Assembly (NCBI RefSeq): GCF_021390545.1
Contig: NZ_JAJUWR010000012.1
Location: forward strand, 62,001 to 126,000
Direction: 5' to 3'
Source: Algoriphagus sp. AGSA1
Lineage (GTDB): Bacteria; Bacteroidota; Bacteroidia; Cytophagales; Cyclobacteriaceae
Length of the DNA stretch: 64,000 nucleotides
In this document: positions 1-9,233 of the stretch, one piece after another
How the letters are laid out: every line of letters starts with the position of its first letter
Position numbering within the stretch: position 1 is the first letter of the stretch
Program-made: the position numbers and the translations under genes
Notes under the pieces: generated by a model
What the model was told of the DNA's origin: nothing
Database searches by the model: none
What the model saw: only the letters and a program-made list of their open reading frames with translations

Positions 1-342
1 CTATCATGTTCAATGATTAGCCTATTTTTCATGCGAGCGGTTTTTCAGCAAGTGCAATGTTTTTGACGAAAAGAGGTCTTTATCCTGGTATCAAAAAATC
101 CCAAAACCGGGATTTTCATGCTAGCCCCAGCCATGCCATCTTCTACGTTGGCCTCATTCGAAGTGTAAGCATACATCTTCACTCGGCCGCCTTGAACCTG
201 CCTTGCCGGTAGGCCCGCCTCCCGGAGGGCAGGCAGGGCTGGTATAGCTGAGACTTTTTCAGCAAGCCCTAATAAAATATCCGGTAGTGCTGAGCGTAAA
301 AGATCAATATGCTACGGTGTATTAATCTAGCTAACTTCGAAT
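1..342. other. Gene-free left edge with repeat-like sequence
   Basis: No convincing coding frame is present. The stretch holds the stem-loop at 95-116, a GC-rich imperfect inverted repeat around 197-237 built from CCTGCC/GGCAGG blocks, and a 12-base direct repeat TTTTTCAGCAAG (41-52 and 255-266) of a kind often found at ends of insertion sequences. No transposase can be read, so I treat this as dispersed-repeat or IS-edge debris. Confidence 0.35.
95..116 (-). terminator. Stem-loop with T-run, probable terminator
   Basis: An 8-bp perfect inverted repeat (AAAATCCC at 95-102, GGGATTTT at 109-116) encloses a 6-nt loop. Read on the minus strand the stem runs into a T-rich stretch, as in a Rho-independent terminator. 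It lies about 230 bases past the end of the DinB-like gene, so it could end the ilvE-SDR-DinB transcript. No experimental support is available. Confidence 0.4.
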
Positions 343-786
343 TCACTTTTTAAAATGAATGTAATCGGAGCTAATAGGTTCCAATCCCTTTTTACGCATC
401 AGCATGGCAATCTGCCCCCGGTGATAGGTGGAATGGTTGACCAGATGCATGAGGACATCCAAGATCCTGCTTTCAAATCTGGCTCCGGAGAAATTCCGAT
501 ATGAAATCATTTCCTCTACTTCCCTGCTGTCCAGCACGCTTTGGATTTCTTGATTGAGCTGCTCATTTCTTTCGGAAAAGGATTCAATAGGGAAATCATC
601 CCAGGGTTTTATATTCGGTTTGTTTTGCTTGATCCTGTCTATCCAGACTTTCTGGGCATTCAGGATATGATTGGCAAGTCTGCAAATCTCAGTATCCAGC
701 TGGTGATTATAGGACTGAAAACGCTTACCCAGCTCCTTATTTATTTGATAATTGTAATCGAAAAACTCCCTTATAAATTCTTTCAT
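343..786 (-). CDS. DinB/YfiT-family putative metal-dependent protein
   Basis: A DinB-like four-helix-bundle protein of about 147 residues. This family carries a three-histidine metal site and includes thiol-dependent transferases; many members have no known substrate. The visible ligands are H40 and the motif HxxxHRGQ (H118 and H122), numbered from the chosen ATG at 786. A TTG four codons upstream (798) is possible, but the ATG is preferred because it begins MKEF and clears the end of the SDR gene at 799. It is the last gene of a probable three-gene minus-strand run after ilvE and an SDR. No signal peptide is seen, so the product is cytoplasmic. The family call is strong; the substrate is unknown. 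Confidence 0.8.
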   Translation of the reverse strand: MKEFIREFFDYNYQINKELGKRFQSYNHQLDTEICRLANHILNAQKVWIDRIKQNKPNIKPWDDFPIESFSERNEQLNQEIQSVLDSREVEEMISYRNFSGARFESRILDVLMHLVNHSTYHRGQIAMLMRKKGLEPISSDYIHFKK

Positions 787-798
787 AACTATGACCAA

Positions 799-1542
799 TT
801 ATAATCCTCCACTTACATCAATAAAACTTCCCGTAGTAAATGATGCCTTGCTTGAAAGCAGCCAAAGAATAGCCTCCGCTACTTCATTCGCTTTACCGCC
901 TCTTTTGAGCGGAATCTTTGATTTCAAACGTTCCACCCGGTCAGACTCTCCTCCCGAAGTATGGATATCGGTGTAAACCAAACCGGGACGGACAGCATTC
1001 ACCCTAATACCTTCTGCCGCAACTTCTTTGGCCAACCCAACGGTAAAAGTGTCAATAGCTCCCTTGGAAGCGGCATAATCGACATATTCAAAAGGGGAGC
1101 CGGTTTTAGCCGCAATTGAAGATACATTGACGATTGCTCCCCCCATACCTCCATATTTTATAGACATACGGGTTACCGCTTCTTTTGCACATAATATCGT
1201 TCCTATGACATTGGTTTGCATTACCCGCATAAGACGTTCACGATCCATACTCTCTACGCTCATCTGTGGCTCAAGTATTCCGGCGTTGTTTACTAATCCA
1301 TAAATGGGTCCGCATTCCCGATCGATCCTACTAAACATGTTAACTATCTCATCCGGTTTGGAAATATCTCCCTGTATCACGAATGCTTTTGACCCCAGAC
1401 GTTCAATCTCATTTGCGACTACTTCAGCTCCCTCCTTATAGTTGAGGTAATTCACAACCACCGAATAACCGGATTTAGCTGCAAGCAAGGCGGTTGCCGC
1501 TCCGATTCCGCGGCTGGCTCCGGTTATTACTATTGTCCTCAT
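799..1542 (-). CDS. SDR-family oxidoreductase (3-oxoacyl-ACP-reductase-like)
   Basis: A classical short-chain dehydrogenase/reductase of 247 residues with a Rossmann fold. The glycine-rich nucleotide motif TGASRGIG is at residues 7-14, the NNAG motif at 85-88, the catalytic serine near 141-142, and the YxxxK pair is Y156/K160. Asn31-Tyr32 after the second strand suggests possible NADP(H) preference, but this is weak. The ATG at 1542 lies 8 bases after the ilvE stop, and the DinB-like gene starts about a dozen bases after its own stop, so the three are probably co-transcribed. SDR substrate cannot be read from sequence; bacterial relatives are often annotated as glucose 1-dehydrogenase or FabG-like. 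Confidence 0.85.
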   Translation of the reverse strand: MRTIVITGASRGIGAATALLAAKSGYSVVVNYLNYKEGAEVVANEIERLGSKAFVIQGDISKPDEIVNMFSRIDRECGPIYGLVNNAGILEPQMSVESMDRERLMRVMQTNVIGTILCAKEAVTRMSIKYGGMGGAIVNVSSIAAKTGSPFEYVDYAASKGAIDTFTVGLAKEVAAEGIRVNAVRPGLVYTDIHTSGGESDRVERLKSKIPLKRGGKANEVAEAILWLLSSKASFTTGSFIDVSGGL

Positions 1543-1550
1543 CGTATCCG

Positions 1551-2612
1551 CTATATAATTTCATTCCAACCGTGGCGATCTGGAGCAAGTCCTGCCCTGA
1601 TGTCTTGCAGTTGTTCTTTCAAGGTAATAAAAAGACTGGAATCCTGAACCGAAGGGAAATAATCATGACCGTTAATCCCAATCCTCTCTATGGGAGAAAT
1701 TACTGCCGCAGTCCCTACCCCGAATGCTTCGATTTTCTTTCCCTCTTCAAAAGCGGCAACCAACTCCCTGTAACTTATTTTCCGCTCTTCTATCGGAATA
1801 CCCAAATCCAGTGCTATGGTCAAGATGGAATCCCGGGTAATCCCTTCCAGAATACTTCCCGTCAATGGCGGCGTGACCAGTGTTCTATCGATCACAAACA
1901 TAAGGTTCATCGTGCCGGATTCCTCCATGTATTCATGATGAATTCCATCTGTCCAGATCAACTGGTCATATCCCTGTTGGATGGCAAGTTGGGTGGGAAG
2001 AATCGCCGCCGCATAATTCCCTCCGCACTTGGCATCTCCTGTTCCTCCTTCTACTGCCCGCACAAATTCCGTCTCTACCTTTACACTGACATTTCCCTCA
2101 TAGTATTTGCCCATAGGCATACATACCACCATAAAGCGGTATTCTCTGGCCGCTTTCACACCCAGTCTGGGCTCAGATGCAAATACAAAGGGGCGAATAT
2201 AGAGAGAAGAATCTTTTGCGGAAGGAATCCAGTCTCTCTCCAAATCAACAAGTTGCCGAATGCCTTGCATGAAGAGGGATTCGGGAAGCTCAGGCATCCC
2301 CATGCGGCTCAGCGAGCGGTTGATCCGTTGATAGTGCTTGTCCATTCGGAAAATACTAATGTCTCCACTTGGCTGGCGATAGGCTTTGAATCCTTCAAAA
2401 ACTGTCTGCCCATAATGCAGGCAGAGGGCCAAGGGACTTAGGGAAATCATGGAAAAGGGCACAATTTCAGCGTGGATCCATTCCGAATTGCCGTAAATCG
2501 CCTGAAGCATATGGTCAGTGGGATTTTGGCCAAACACGATGTGGTCAAAGTCAACTGCGCCAAGTCCTGAATTAGGATTTTCGGTTACCGGTAAAGAAGT
2601 AAAATCAATCAT
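1551..2612 (-). CDS. ilvE: Branched-chain amino acid aminotransferase
   Basis: A fold-type IV PLP aminotransferase that interconverts leucine, isoleucine and valine with their 2-oxo acids using 2-oxoglutarate/glutamate. The protein shows the family blocks HYGQTVFEGFKAYR near residues 66-79, the catalytic lysine in KCGGNYAA (about K195) and YMEESGTMN, numbered from the ATG at 2612. A longer frame opens with TTG at 2639, but the ATG gives the usual length of about 353 residues. It is transcribed divergently from the MocR-type regulator at 2715 with about 100 bases between them, which makes that regulator a candidate controller. Confidence 0.93.
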   Translation of the reverse strand: MIDFTSLPVTENPNSGLGAVDFDHIVFGQNPTDHMLQAIYGNSEWIHAEIVPFSMISLSPLALCLHYGQTVFEGFKAYRQPSGDISIFRMDKHYQRINRSLSRMGMPELPESLFMQGIRQLVDLERDWIPSAKDSSLYIRPFVFASEPRLGVKAAREYRFMVVCMPMGKYYEGNVSVKVETEFVRAVEGGTGDAKCGGNYAAAILPTQLAIQQGYDQLIWTDGIHHEYMEESGTMNLMFVIDRTLVTPPLTGSILEGITRDSILTIALDLGIPIEERKISYRELVAAFEEGKKIEAFGVGTAAVISPIERIGINGHDYFPSVQDSSLFITLKEQLQDIRAGLAPDRHGWNEII

Positions 2613-2680
2613 TGTCCAATAGGTTTTGATGTATAACAAATCTGAAAAAAGATCAGGAATGAATACAGATACAATTTTAC

Positions 2681-2688
2681 TATTTTTG
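2681..2688 (+). promoter_or_regulatory. Candidate Bacteroidota -7 element for mocR
   Basis: TATTTTTG fits the phylum's TAnnTTTG -7 consensus and lies 26 bases upstream of the mocR ATG at 2715. No clear TTTG -33 box is seen at the right distance. Just upstream the pentamer ATACA occurs twice (about 2663-2674), a possible direct-repeat operator of the type MocR regulators use. Confidence 0.35.
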
Positions 2689-2714
2689 ATAGGTACAGTT
2701 TAAATTTCAAACGT

Positions 2715-4154
2715 ATGTCACAGCAATTCATCTATCAGAACATAGCGCAGACCATAGAGCATCAAATCAAAAAACAGGTCTTTAAGATCGGGGACAAACT
2801 CCCTTCTGTCCGTAAAATCTGCAGGGAACAGGGAGTGAGCATGAATACGGCCCTGAACGCCTATTATCAGCTGGAATCAAAAGGCCTGATAGCCTCACGC
2901 CCTCAAAGTGGATATTATGTTGTGTATTCCCATCATAAGTTTCCAGAAATACCCGAAATCAGCCAGCCCGTTCAGGATGAAGGGGCGGACAAAACAGAGC
3001 AATTGATTGCCGATGTTTTCTCTGTATTGGGAACGGAAACGAATGTGAACTTTTCACTTGGAGTACCTGATCCAAAACTTCTGCCTGTTGCAAAAATCAA
3101 CAAGTCGCTGACCCGGGCTATCCGCGAAATGCCCCATAGCGGAATAATGTACGATAGTATCCAGGGAAATCAAAAATTAAGGAACCAGATAGCTAAAGGT
3201 TCTATCTCATGGGAGGGAACCTTGACTGAGGACGACCTGGTCACCACTCCTGGATGCATGGGGGCATTATCCTACAGCCTGATGTCCATCACAAAGAAAG
3301 GAGATGTACTGCTGACAGAAAGCCCGGTATATTTTGGTGTTTTGCAGCTGGCGCAAAGCCTTGGCCTGCAAGTGGTGGAACTCCCTACTCATCCTGATAC
3401 GGGAATTGATATAGATATATTGGAAGAAACACTGAAAAAGCAAAATGCAGCAGCCTGTCTGTTGGTCAGCAACTTCAACAATCCCACAGGAAGTTGTATG
3501 CCTGATTCACATAAGGAAGCAGTGGTAAGGCTATTGGAAGATCATCACGTTCCCTTGATAGAAGATGATTTGTACGGAGACGTATATTTTGGAAACAAAC
3601 GCCCGAAATCCTGCAAAAGCTTCGATAAAAGCGGGAATGTGCTCTGGTGCGGATCAGTGTCCAAAACGCTGGTACCGGGTTATAGAGTTGGCTGGATAGC
3701 TCCCGGAAGATTCAAAGAAAAAATCATCAGCACCAAACTCTACCAGTCGGTTTCCTCTACTGCCATTGTTCAGGAAGCAGTAGGGAACTTCCTCGAAACG
3801 GGCAGGTATGAAAACCATTTAAGGAAATTGCGGCACACCCTACATGCCAATTCCATCCAATACCTCAAGGCAATAGGAAACTATTTTCCCGAGGGGACCA
3901 AAGTAAGCAGGCCTACGGGAGGTTTTCTGATCTGGATTCAGCTAGATCCCAACGTGGATACTGCAATCCTATTTCAGCAGGCCCTCAAATTCAAAATCTC
4001 CATCGCACCAGGCAGGATGTTCACCTTACAAAATCAATACAGCAACTGCATCCGTCTAAGCTATGGATTAGTATGGGACGAGCGGATTGATGAATCTTTG
4101 AAAGTCTTGGGTATGCTTGCCAAGCAAATGAGTAACAGACTACTTGTTCCATAA
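2715..4154 (+). CDS. MocR/PdxR-type regulator (GntR HTH fused to aminotransferase)
   Basis: A 479-residue chimeric regulator. Residues about 5-75 form a GntR winged helix (KLPSVRKICREQGVS, then the wing ending GYYVV), and residues about 110-470 form a fold-type I aminotransferase domain. PLP-site residues are present: N256 in NFNNPTG, D284, Y287 and the lysine K317 in SVSKTL. Such proteins bind PLP and usually act as transcription factors rather than enzymes, often near PLP or amino-acid genes; here it is divergent from ilvE. The last 12 codons and the downstream 67 bases recur as a second copy at 22978-23080, flanking the next gene block. Confidence 0.9.
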   Translation: MSQQFIYQNIAQTIEHQIKKQVFKIGDKLPSVRKICREQGVSMNTALNAYYQLESKGLIASRPQSGYYVVYSHHKFPEIPEISQPVQDEGADKTEQLIADVFSVLGTETNVNFSLGVPDPKLLPVAKINKSLTRAIREMPHSGIMYDSIQGNQKLRNQIAKGSISWEGTLTEDDLVTTPGCMGALSYSLMSITKKGDVLLTESPVYFGVLQLAQSLGLQVVELPTHPDTGIDIDILEETLKKQNAAACLLVSNFNNPTGSCMPDSHKEAVVRLLEDHHVPLIEDDLYGDVYFGNKRPKSCKSFDKSGNVLWCGSVSKTLVPGYRVGWIAPGRFKEKIISTKLYQSVSSTAIVQEAVGNFLETGRYENHLRKLRHTLHANSIQYLKAIGNYFPEGTKVSRPTGGFLIWIQLDPNVDTAILFQQALKFKISIAPGRMFTLQNQYSNCIRLSYGLVWDERIDESLKVLGMLAKQMSNRLLVP

Positions 4155-4219
4155 TTGCACTAGATAGAAATCCAGCCTGAACATCAGAAGGGGTTAAAAA
4201 TCAATAATAAACCCGATTA
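4117..4219 (+). repeat. 103-bp direct repeat, copy 1 (mocR 3' end)
   Basis: This segment includes the last codons and stop of the mocR-type gene plus downstream sequence. It recurs in the same orientation at 22978-23080 with 5 mismatches and no gaps by eye. The copies bracket the whole sigma/FecR/SusCD/GH39/TRAP locus. That layout resembles direct repeats bounding an inserted element that uses a gene's 3' end as its target. Confidence 0.85.
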
Positions 4220-4270
4220 AAAGAAAATTAGACCTAGTATCTCGATAGATTTATAACCAGCTAATACACA

Positions 4271-5611
4271 TTAGTTCATCAAGGATGGAAGAAAAGTAGA
4301 AACTGGCGGATAATAGGTGATCAGTAACTGTATGAACAGCATCACCACCAAAAACTTTAAAATAAAGGGAGTGATTTTCGCTATGGAGGTCTTTCCTACG
4401 GCACTTGCGACAAAAAGTGTAGAACCTACAGGCGGAGTGACCAATCCTATAATCATATTGGATACAACCAAAATCCCAAAATGGACAGCATCTAGTCCTG
4501 TATCCATCCCCATAGCGTGGCTGATCGGTATTACCACTGGGACAACTATCAACAAGCCAGGGCCTGCATCAATGAACATCCCCAAAAGCAACAGCGTGAT
4601 GTTCAGAAAAACAAGGATTACAATTTTACGTGCTTTAAGTGCCGTCTCAGGACTTAAATCAGAACCAAAGAGGCTAACCACCTGGTCACTGAGTCCCAGC
4701 AGTCCTTCTGTCAGTGTTTCGGGAACTTTGCCGATAGCCAAGGTCCATGCAAACAAACTTGCACAGGCTATCAAGAAACTTAAAGCGGCGGTGGTCTTCG
4801 CAGATGAAACCAGGATTTCCGGCAAGTCTTTTATCCGCAGTTTTCTGAAAACAAAGAAGCCTACTACTCCAGCATATACCACAGCTACAGCCGAAGCTTC
4901 GGTCGCTGTGAATACTCCTCCCATAATCCCGACAAATATTATAAGCACTAATAAGATCGGGAAGAAAGATCCTATCACACTTTTTCGGATCTCTTCAAAA
5001 TCAGCCTTTTTCTCCTTCACTATATCCATTTTCTTGGTCATAAGAACTGATATCAGTATCAGACCTAGCCCCACAAGTATGCCGGGGACAATTCCTGCAA
5101 TAAACAGTTTCTCGATGGATACATTTGCCAGCGTACCATAGATCAGCAATAAAATACTGGGAGGTATCAATGCTCCTGTAGTTCCTGAGCAGGCCGTTAG
5201 CGCAGTCGCAAATGCCCTGGAATATCCATTCTTCTCCAATGTGGGAATCATAATACCTCCAATTGCAGCCACTGTGGCTGCAGAGGCACCGGATACAGCA
5301 CCAAACATCTGGGAAGATACAGTGGTAACGGCAGGCAAGCCAATTCTATGATGCCCGATAAATGCTTTGACCAAACGGATTAAACGCTCAGACAGCCCTC
5401 CGAAATTCATCAGTTCACCCGCCAATATGAAAAATGGGACAGCCAAAAAAGAATAAAAAGTAGATAAAGATCGGGTAGTTTCCAATCCAACCATAATAGG
5501 ATTTACCCCTTCAAAAAGCAGTGCTGCCAATGAAGATATCAGCATAGAAAACGATACAGGAACATCCAGAAATATCAGTATCAAAAAAACGATAATCAAA
5601 ACAGTTCCCAT
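4271..5611 (-). CDS. TRAP transporter large permease, DctM type
   Basis: A very hydrophobic 446-residue protein of the DctM family, the transmembrane ion-coupled subunit of tripartite ATP-independent periplasmic transporters. Family hallmarks include PFFILAGELMNFGG near residue 60, GGIMIPTLEKNGYSR, TACSGTTGALIPPS, GPGLLIVVPV and GLVTPPVGSTLFVAS. It works with the small permease (5698) and binding protein (6176) encoded upstream on the same strand, with 86 bases to the small subunit. The system imports a periplasmic carboxylate or sugar acid with Na+ or H+. It is the last gene of the long minus-strand locus and faces mocR tail to tail. Confidence 0.93.
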   Translation of the reverse strand: MGTVLIIVFLILIFLDVPVSFSMLISSLAALLFEGVNPIMVGLETTRSLSTFYSFLAVPFFILAGELMNFGGLSERLIRLVKAFIGHHRIGLPAVTTVSSQMFGAVSGASAATVAAIGGIMIPTLEKNGYSRAFATALTACSGTTGALIPPSILLLIYGTLANVSIEKLFIAGIVPGILVGLGLILISVLMTKKMDIVKEKKADFEEIRKSVIGSFFPILLVLIIFVGIMGGVFTATEASAVAVVYAGVVGFFVFRKLRIKDLPEILVSSAKTTAALSFLIACASLFAWTLAIGKVPETLTEGLLGLSDQVVSLFGSDLSPETALKARKIVILVFLNITLLLLGMFIDAGPGLLIVVPVVIPISHAMGMDTGLDAVHFGILVVSNMIIGLVTPPVGSTLFVASAVGKTSIAKITPFILKFLVVMLFIQLLITYYPPVSTFLPSLMN

Positions 5612-5697
5612 AGTTATAATAGCTTTTGTTAGGTAAGTTTAGTAAGATTCGTGCTACTGATCAGATATGCAATTGAATGGAGAGGAGACAAGTCTTT

Positions 5698-6171
5698 TCA
5701 TGAGTTTTTCCCTTGTGACCTATCCTCATTAAATTCTTTCATGGTTAGGCGGACTGCATAGAATAGCATCAGCAAACAGCCGACAGGACATATCACATAC
5801 ACGAATGCGCGGGAAATCTCCGTAGCAGGCATAGTCCAATAGCGCACGTTCCAGGTAACAATAGTGCTGAAATAGAGCAGGATTAAGATGGAAAGTATTG
5901 AAATTAGTTGCTGCATTAACTTAAAGTACCTTTGCGCAGCACCGCTAATCCTATCCGTCAAAAAATTAAGGACGTAATGGGATTTATCTTTCACAGCCAA
6001 TGCTGCTCCGATGAAAGTCAGCCACACCAATAGAATCTGAGCCAATTCATCAGCCCAATACAATGAAAACTGGAGTGCAAACCTGCAGAACACATTAGCT
6101 GCGACTATAACAACCATGGCCGCAAGGATCAGTATTACAAGTTTCCGGACAAGTCTATCTAATAGAACCAT
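5698..6171 (-). CDS. TRAP transporter small permease, DctQ type
   Basis: A 157-residue four-helix membrane protein of the DctQ family, with hydrophobic segments near residues 10-30, 45-62, 88-107 and 125-146. The ELAQILLVWLTFIGAA block after helix 1 is typical. It pairs with the DctM subunit in the inner membrane and docks the substrate-loaded binding protein. Its ATG at 6171 lies 4 bases after the stop of the binding-protein gene, so the two are tightly coupled. Confidence 0.9.
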   Translation of the reverse strand: MVLLDRLVRKLVILILAAMVVIVAANVFCRFALQFSLYWADELAQILLVWLTFIGAALAVKDKSHYVLNFLTDRISGAAQRYFKLMQQLISILSILILLYFSTIVTWNVRYWTMPATEISRAFVYVICPVGCLLMLFYAVRLTMKEFNEDRSQGKNS

Positions 6172-6175
6172 ATTA

Positions 6176-7219
6176 TCAATAGTTTTTTATCGTTTCGTAG
6201 AGAGAATAAGAAACTTCCGGGTAACTCTTGAAAAAATTTGCATACACAGGGTCAACAGCTTCTAAGAAAACAGATTTATCTTCCACCTCATTGATTCGTA
6301 CGCCTACCTCTTTGATTTGGCTTAGTGCGTCCAGGGTTGTCTCCTCCCATATGGAATTGAATACAGGAATAATTTCATGGGAAATCTCTTCTATTCTGCG
6401 TTTATATTTAGGGTCCAAGGATTCCAACCAATCGCTGTTTGCTATCAAGACATGCTGATCTGTCGTATGTTCGGTAAGTGTGAAGCAACTGATTCCTGCT
6501 TCATGGTATCTTGAGGAAATAAATACCTTGGCACTGTTTTCCGCACCATCCACCACTCCCGTCTTTATCCCCTGATATAATTCTGAAAAAGGAAGAGGTG
6601 CTGCACTTGCTCCCATGGCATTGATCGTACTGATCATAGTAGGGCTTTCCATTACCCTGATTTTTAACCCCCTTAGATGCGCTGGGGAATTTGGGCAAGG
6701 AATGTCAGTGGAATACTTATAAAACATATTGCGAAAGCCAGCACTATAAAACCCCAGACCCTGAAGATTATGTTTAGCCAATTTCAGCAAAATTTGCCTA
6801 CCCGGCTCACCGTTTAAAACACGCTGATGGTGGGCTTCATCCTTAAATAAATACGGAAGATTGAGTAACCCAAATTCAGGTTCTATCGCAGTGACGACAG
6901 CGGTGTTCACCTGCATCATTTCCACAACCCCAAAATATCCTGCCTCCAATAATTGTCTTTCTGATCCTATAGAACCCTGATCATAAAACTCCACCTCTAT
7001 CTCACCTTCTTTAATGTTATCTTTTGGACTTGCCTTCTCCAGTTCAGTTTTAAATAAATTGGACACTTCCCATATTTTGGTATCCGCATTCAGTTCTAGA
7101 CCTAGTCTAAACTTCAGCCGGACAGTATCATGGCTCGCTTCTTTTTCCTTTGGGCTACAACCTCCACCCAAAATCGTCATCAGCACAGCCAGATAAAATA
7201 TTCTACACAAGGTTTTCAT
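6176..7219 (-). CDS. TRAP transporter substrate-binding lipoprotein, DctP type
   Basis: A DctP-family periplasmic binding protein of 347 residues. Unusually for the family, it carries a lipoprotein signal, with a Gly-rich lipobox before C21 (LGGGC). The block GLKIRVMES contains the arginine that salt-bridges the carboxylate of most TRAP ligands, followed by ...MGASAAPLPFSELYQGIKTGVVDGAENS. Ligands of this family are mostly organic or sugar acids, which fits the neighbouring sugar-acid dehydratase and hydrolase. The gap of 167 bases from the FAH-fold gene upstream may hold a separate ribosome-entry or promoter region. Confidence 0.92.
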   Translation of the reverse strand: MKTLCRIFYLAVLMTILGGGCSPKEKEASHDTVRLKFRLGLELNADTKIWEVSNLFKTELEKASPKDNIKEGEIEVEFYDQGSIGSERQLLEAGYFGVVEMMQVNTAVVTAIEPEFGLLNLPYLFKDEAHHQRVLNGEPGRQILLKLAKHNLQGLGFYSAGFRNMFYKYSTDIPCPNSPAHLRGLKIRVMESPTMISTINAMGASAAPLPFSELYQGIKTGVVDGAENSAKVFISSRYHEAGISCFTLTEHTTDQHVLIANSDWLESLDPKYKRRIEEISHEIIPVFNSIWEETTLDALSQIKEVGVRINEVEDKSVFLEAVDPVYANFFKSYPEVSYSLYETIKNY

Positions 7220-7386
7220 GGATTACCGGAAAGGGATTCTTTTTTTAACATATCCTTGATGGTTTATACTTAGAATCATGGTGTTGTTATTGTTTTGGTT
7301 TTATTTCCATAGACTGTTAGTTTTTTTGTGATATTCAATGAGCTAGAGTTTGTTGATAAAGGCGCATCGTACAAGCACTTCCTTTG

Positions 7387-8400
7387 CTACAAAGCGGAAA
7401 TCTCCGGTGGATCCTGTTTATCAGGATTTATAATCTTTACCGAATTCTGTAAGGCTCTCCCGAGGCCATTCCAGTTGATCGACATCCTGTCACCATTTTC
7501 CAGCTTGATTTTATTGCCAAAGCTAAAGGCGTCTGCTCCGAAAAAGTGAACATGTGCCTGTAAAGGGATCCGATGTGAATCGTACTTGAAATGATGGAAT
7601 TCAAGATTTGCGAGGTTATGGCACATATTCTTTTGACCAGAATTAATGGTCGAACGCCAAATACTCTCACCATCCCTTATAATAGACACATCACCGGAAT
7701 AACTTTCAAAATCCGCATCAATCACCGCCTCAGGACCGATAGAGCATTCTCTGATTTTAGACGGTGCCAAGTAGAGGTAATTGGTTTTTTCCATCACATG
7801 ATCCGAAAATTCATTTCCTGTACTGAAACCTATCCTCCATGGTTTACCAGCTCTATCAATAATATAGAGCCCGACAATTTCAGGCTCTTCTCCTCCATCA
7901 TTGGCATAATACGGCACTGACAAAGTTTGGCCATGAGCTCTTAACACAGACCCGTTACCTTTATAGAACCATTCCGGCTGTACCCCGGTGTCACCAGGAG
8001 CAGGTGAACCACCTTTTACACCCATTTCATACATCAGCAAACTATCTGTAGGCTTTTCCTCCAAATCACCGTGCATCATCTGCCGGTTCAGAGCACTGTT
8101 GTGATGGGTCAGACCGGTGCCTGAAACCATACAGTAAAAAGGTGAATCAGGATGATCAAATGATGGAAGAAGTTTCCAATCACCTTCTCCATGATATACT
8201 GAAGAATAATCAATGGACTCATTTGACAAGCTTTCAAGGATAAGCTTCTTTAAATTCTGCCTATTGTCTGAGGCACTTAAGGCAAGTTCATACACAGAAT
8301 TATAACCTGCCAAAAACACCAATTCTGGCTCTTGAACCAATGCGATCCTCCTGCCATGAGAGGAGTGAATTACTTGTACAAGTCTTATTTGGTTTTCCAT
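7387..8400 (-). CDS. FAH-fold hydrolase, AraD1/GguC-like
   Basis: A 337-residue protein of the fumarylacetoacetate hydrolase superfamily, closest in pattern to the GguC/AraD1 group (STGNEFSDHVMEKTNYLYLAPSK near residues 199-221 and SIGPEAV). FAH-fold enzymes cleave C-C bonds of diketo acids or dehydrate 2-keto-3-deoxy acids. Next to a rhamnonate-dehydratase-like enzyme and an SDR it could hydrolyse a 2,4-diketo-3-deoxy aldonate to pyruvate and a hydroxy acid, as in the bacterial diketo-hydrolase variant of L-rhamnose catabolism. That role is inferred from context; a dehydratase or aldolase-like role on a 2-keto-3-deoxy acid is the alternative. No signal peptide is seen. Confidence 0.8.
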   Translation of the reverse strand: MENQIRLVQVIHSSHGRRIALVQEPELVFLAGYNSVYELALSASDNRQNLKKLILESLSNESIDYSSVYHGEGDWKLLPSFDHPDSPFYCMVSGTGLTHHNSALNRQMMHGDLEEKPTDSLLMYEMGVKGGSPAPGDTGVQPEWFYKGNGSVLRAHGQTLSVPYYANDGGEEPEIVGLYIIDRAGKPWRIGFSTGNEFSDHVMEKTNYLYLAPSKIRECSIGPEAVIDADFESYSGDVSIIRDGESIWRSTINSGQKNMCHNLANLEFHHFKYDSHRIPLQAHVHFFGADAFSFGNKIKLENGDRMSINWNGLGRALQNSVKIINPDKQDPPEISAL

Positions 8401-8436
8401 AATTAGGATTTTGATGAGAGTTAAGGACTATGGGTA

Positions 8437-9231
8437 CTATTGTGCAACCCAGCCACCATCGATAGAAAATCCTGCCCCGGTGACATAACCGGAAGCGGGA
8501 CTTGCCAGATACAGAGCCATCCCCCCGATCTCATGGGGTTGTGCCCATCTTCCCATGGGGATTTTGGATATAAATGCATCAAACTTCTCTTTATCATTTA
8601 CCAGTGGGAGGTTGAGTTCTGTAGCAAAGGGTCCGGGTAAAATGGCGTTGACTGTAATTGCTTCTTTGGCCAGTTCCATGCCCAGTGATCTGGTCAATTG
8701 GAGTATGGCACCTTTGCTGGTAGCATAAGGAGTCCGCTCCGGAAAAGCAGTCAGAGAAAGCATGGATCCAATGTTGATGATACGGCCATAGCCATGCTCC
8801 TTCATTATGGGAACTACAGCTCTACAAGCCAGCCAAGCTCCCGAGACATTCACTTCCTGCACTTTGTTAAAGTCTTTCAGGGAAATCTTCTCTATCGAAC
8901 CCCGTATATTTATCCCGGCCGAATTAATGAGAATATCTATTTTACCAAATCTCTTAACAGTTTGCGATACCGCTTGTGCCACGCTTTCCTCGTCAGTAAC
9001 ATCACAGGCCTCACTCATTGTCTCTACGCTATATGCTTCCCGGATAGAGGCAGCTGCCGCTTCATTTTCCTTTATATCTCTTGCTGCCACACAGATAGAG
9101 GCTCCTGCTTCCGCCAAAGCATTGGCCATAGCCCTTCCCAGTCCACGGTTACCTCCAATGATGAGTGCGGTCTGCCCTGTTAGCTTAAAAAGCTCCAGAA
9201 CACTTTTGTTGTTGTTTTTAGCTGTAGTCAT
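8437..9231 (-). CDS. SDR-family sugar-acid dehydrogenase
   Basis: A 264-residue short-chain dehydrogenase with GGNRGLGRAMA (about 27-37), NSAG near 105 and YATSKGA with the catalytic Tyr/Lys. The pattern is of the gluconate 5-dehydrogenase/2-keto-3-deoxy sugar-acid dehydrogenase branch (GRWAQPHEIGGMALYLASPASGYVTGA). It starts 2 bases after the stop of the dehydratase gene and precedes the FAH-fold gene by 36 bases. A plausible job is NAD+ oxidation of C4 of the 2-keto-3-deoxy acid made by the dehydratase. The family call is firm; the substrate is inferred. Confidence 0.88.
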   Translation of the reverse strand: MTTAKNNNKSVLELFKLTGQTALIIGGNRGLGRAMANALAEAGASICVAARDIKENEAAAASIREAYSVETMSEACDVTDEESVAQAVSQTVKRFGKIDILINSAGINIRGSIEKISLKDFNKVQEVNVSGAWLACRAVVPIMKEHGYGRIINIGSMLSLTAFPERTPYATSKGAILQLTRSLGMELAKEAITVNAILPGPFATELNLPLVNDKEKFDAFISKIPMGRWAQPHEIGGMALYLASPASGYVTGAGFSIDGGWVAQ

Positions 9232-9233
9232 GT

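Noticed and set aside
1494..2441. Plus-strand frame of 315 codons opposite ilvE
   Set aside because: It lies wholly opposite a strong ilvE gene and shows no domain or protein-like pattern; it is a shadow frame.
4317..5141. Plus-strand frame of 274 codons opposite the TRAP large permease
   Set aside because: Composition (many K, S, T, P, I) mirrors a hydrophobic protein read backwards; DctM motifs on the minus strand are certain.
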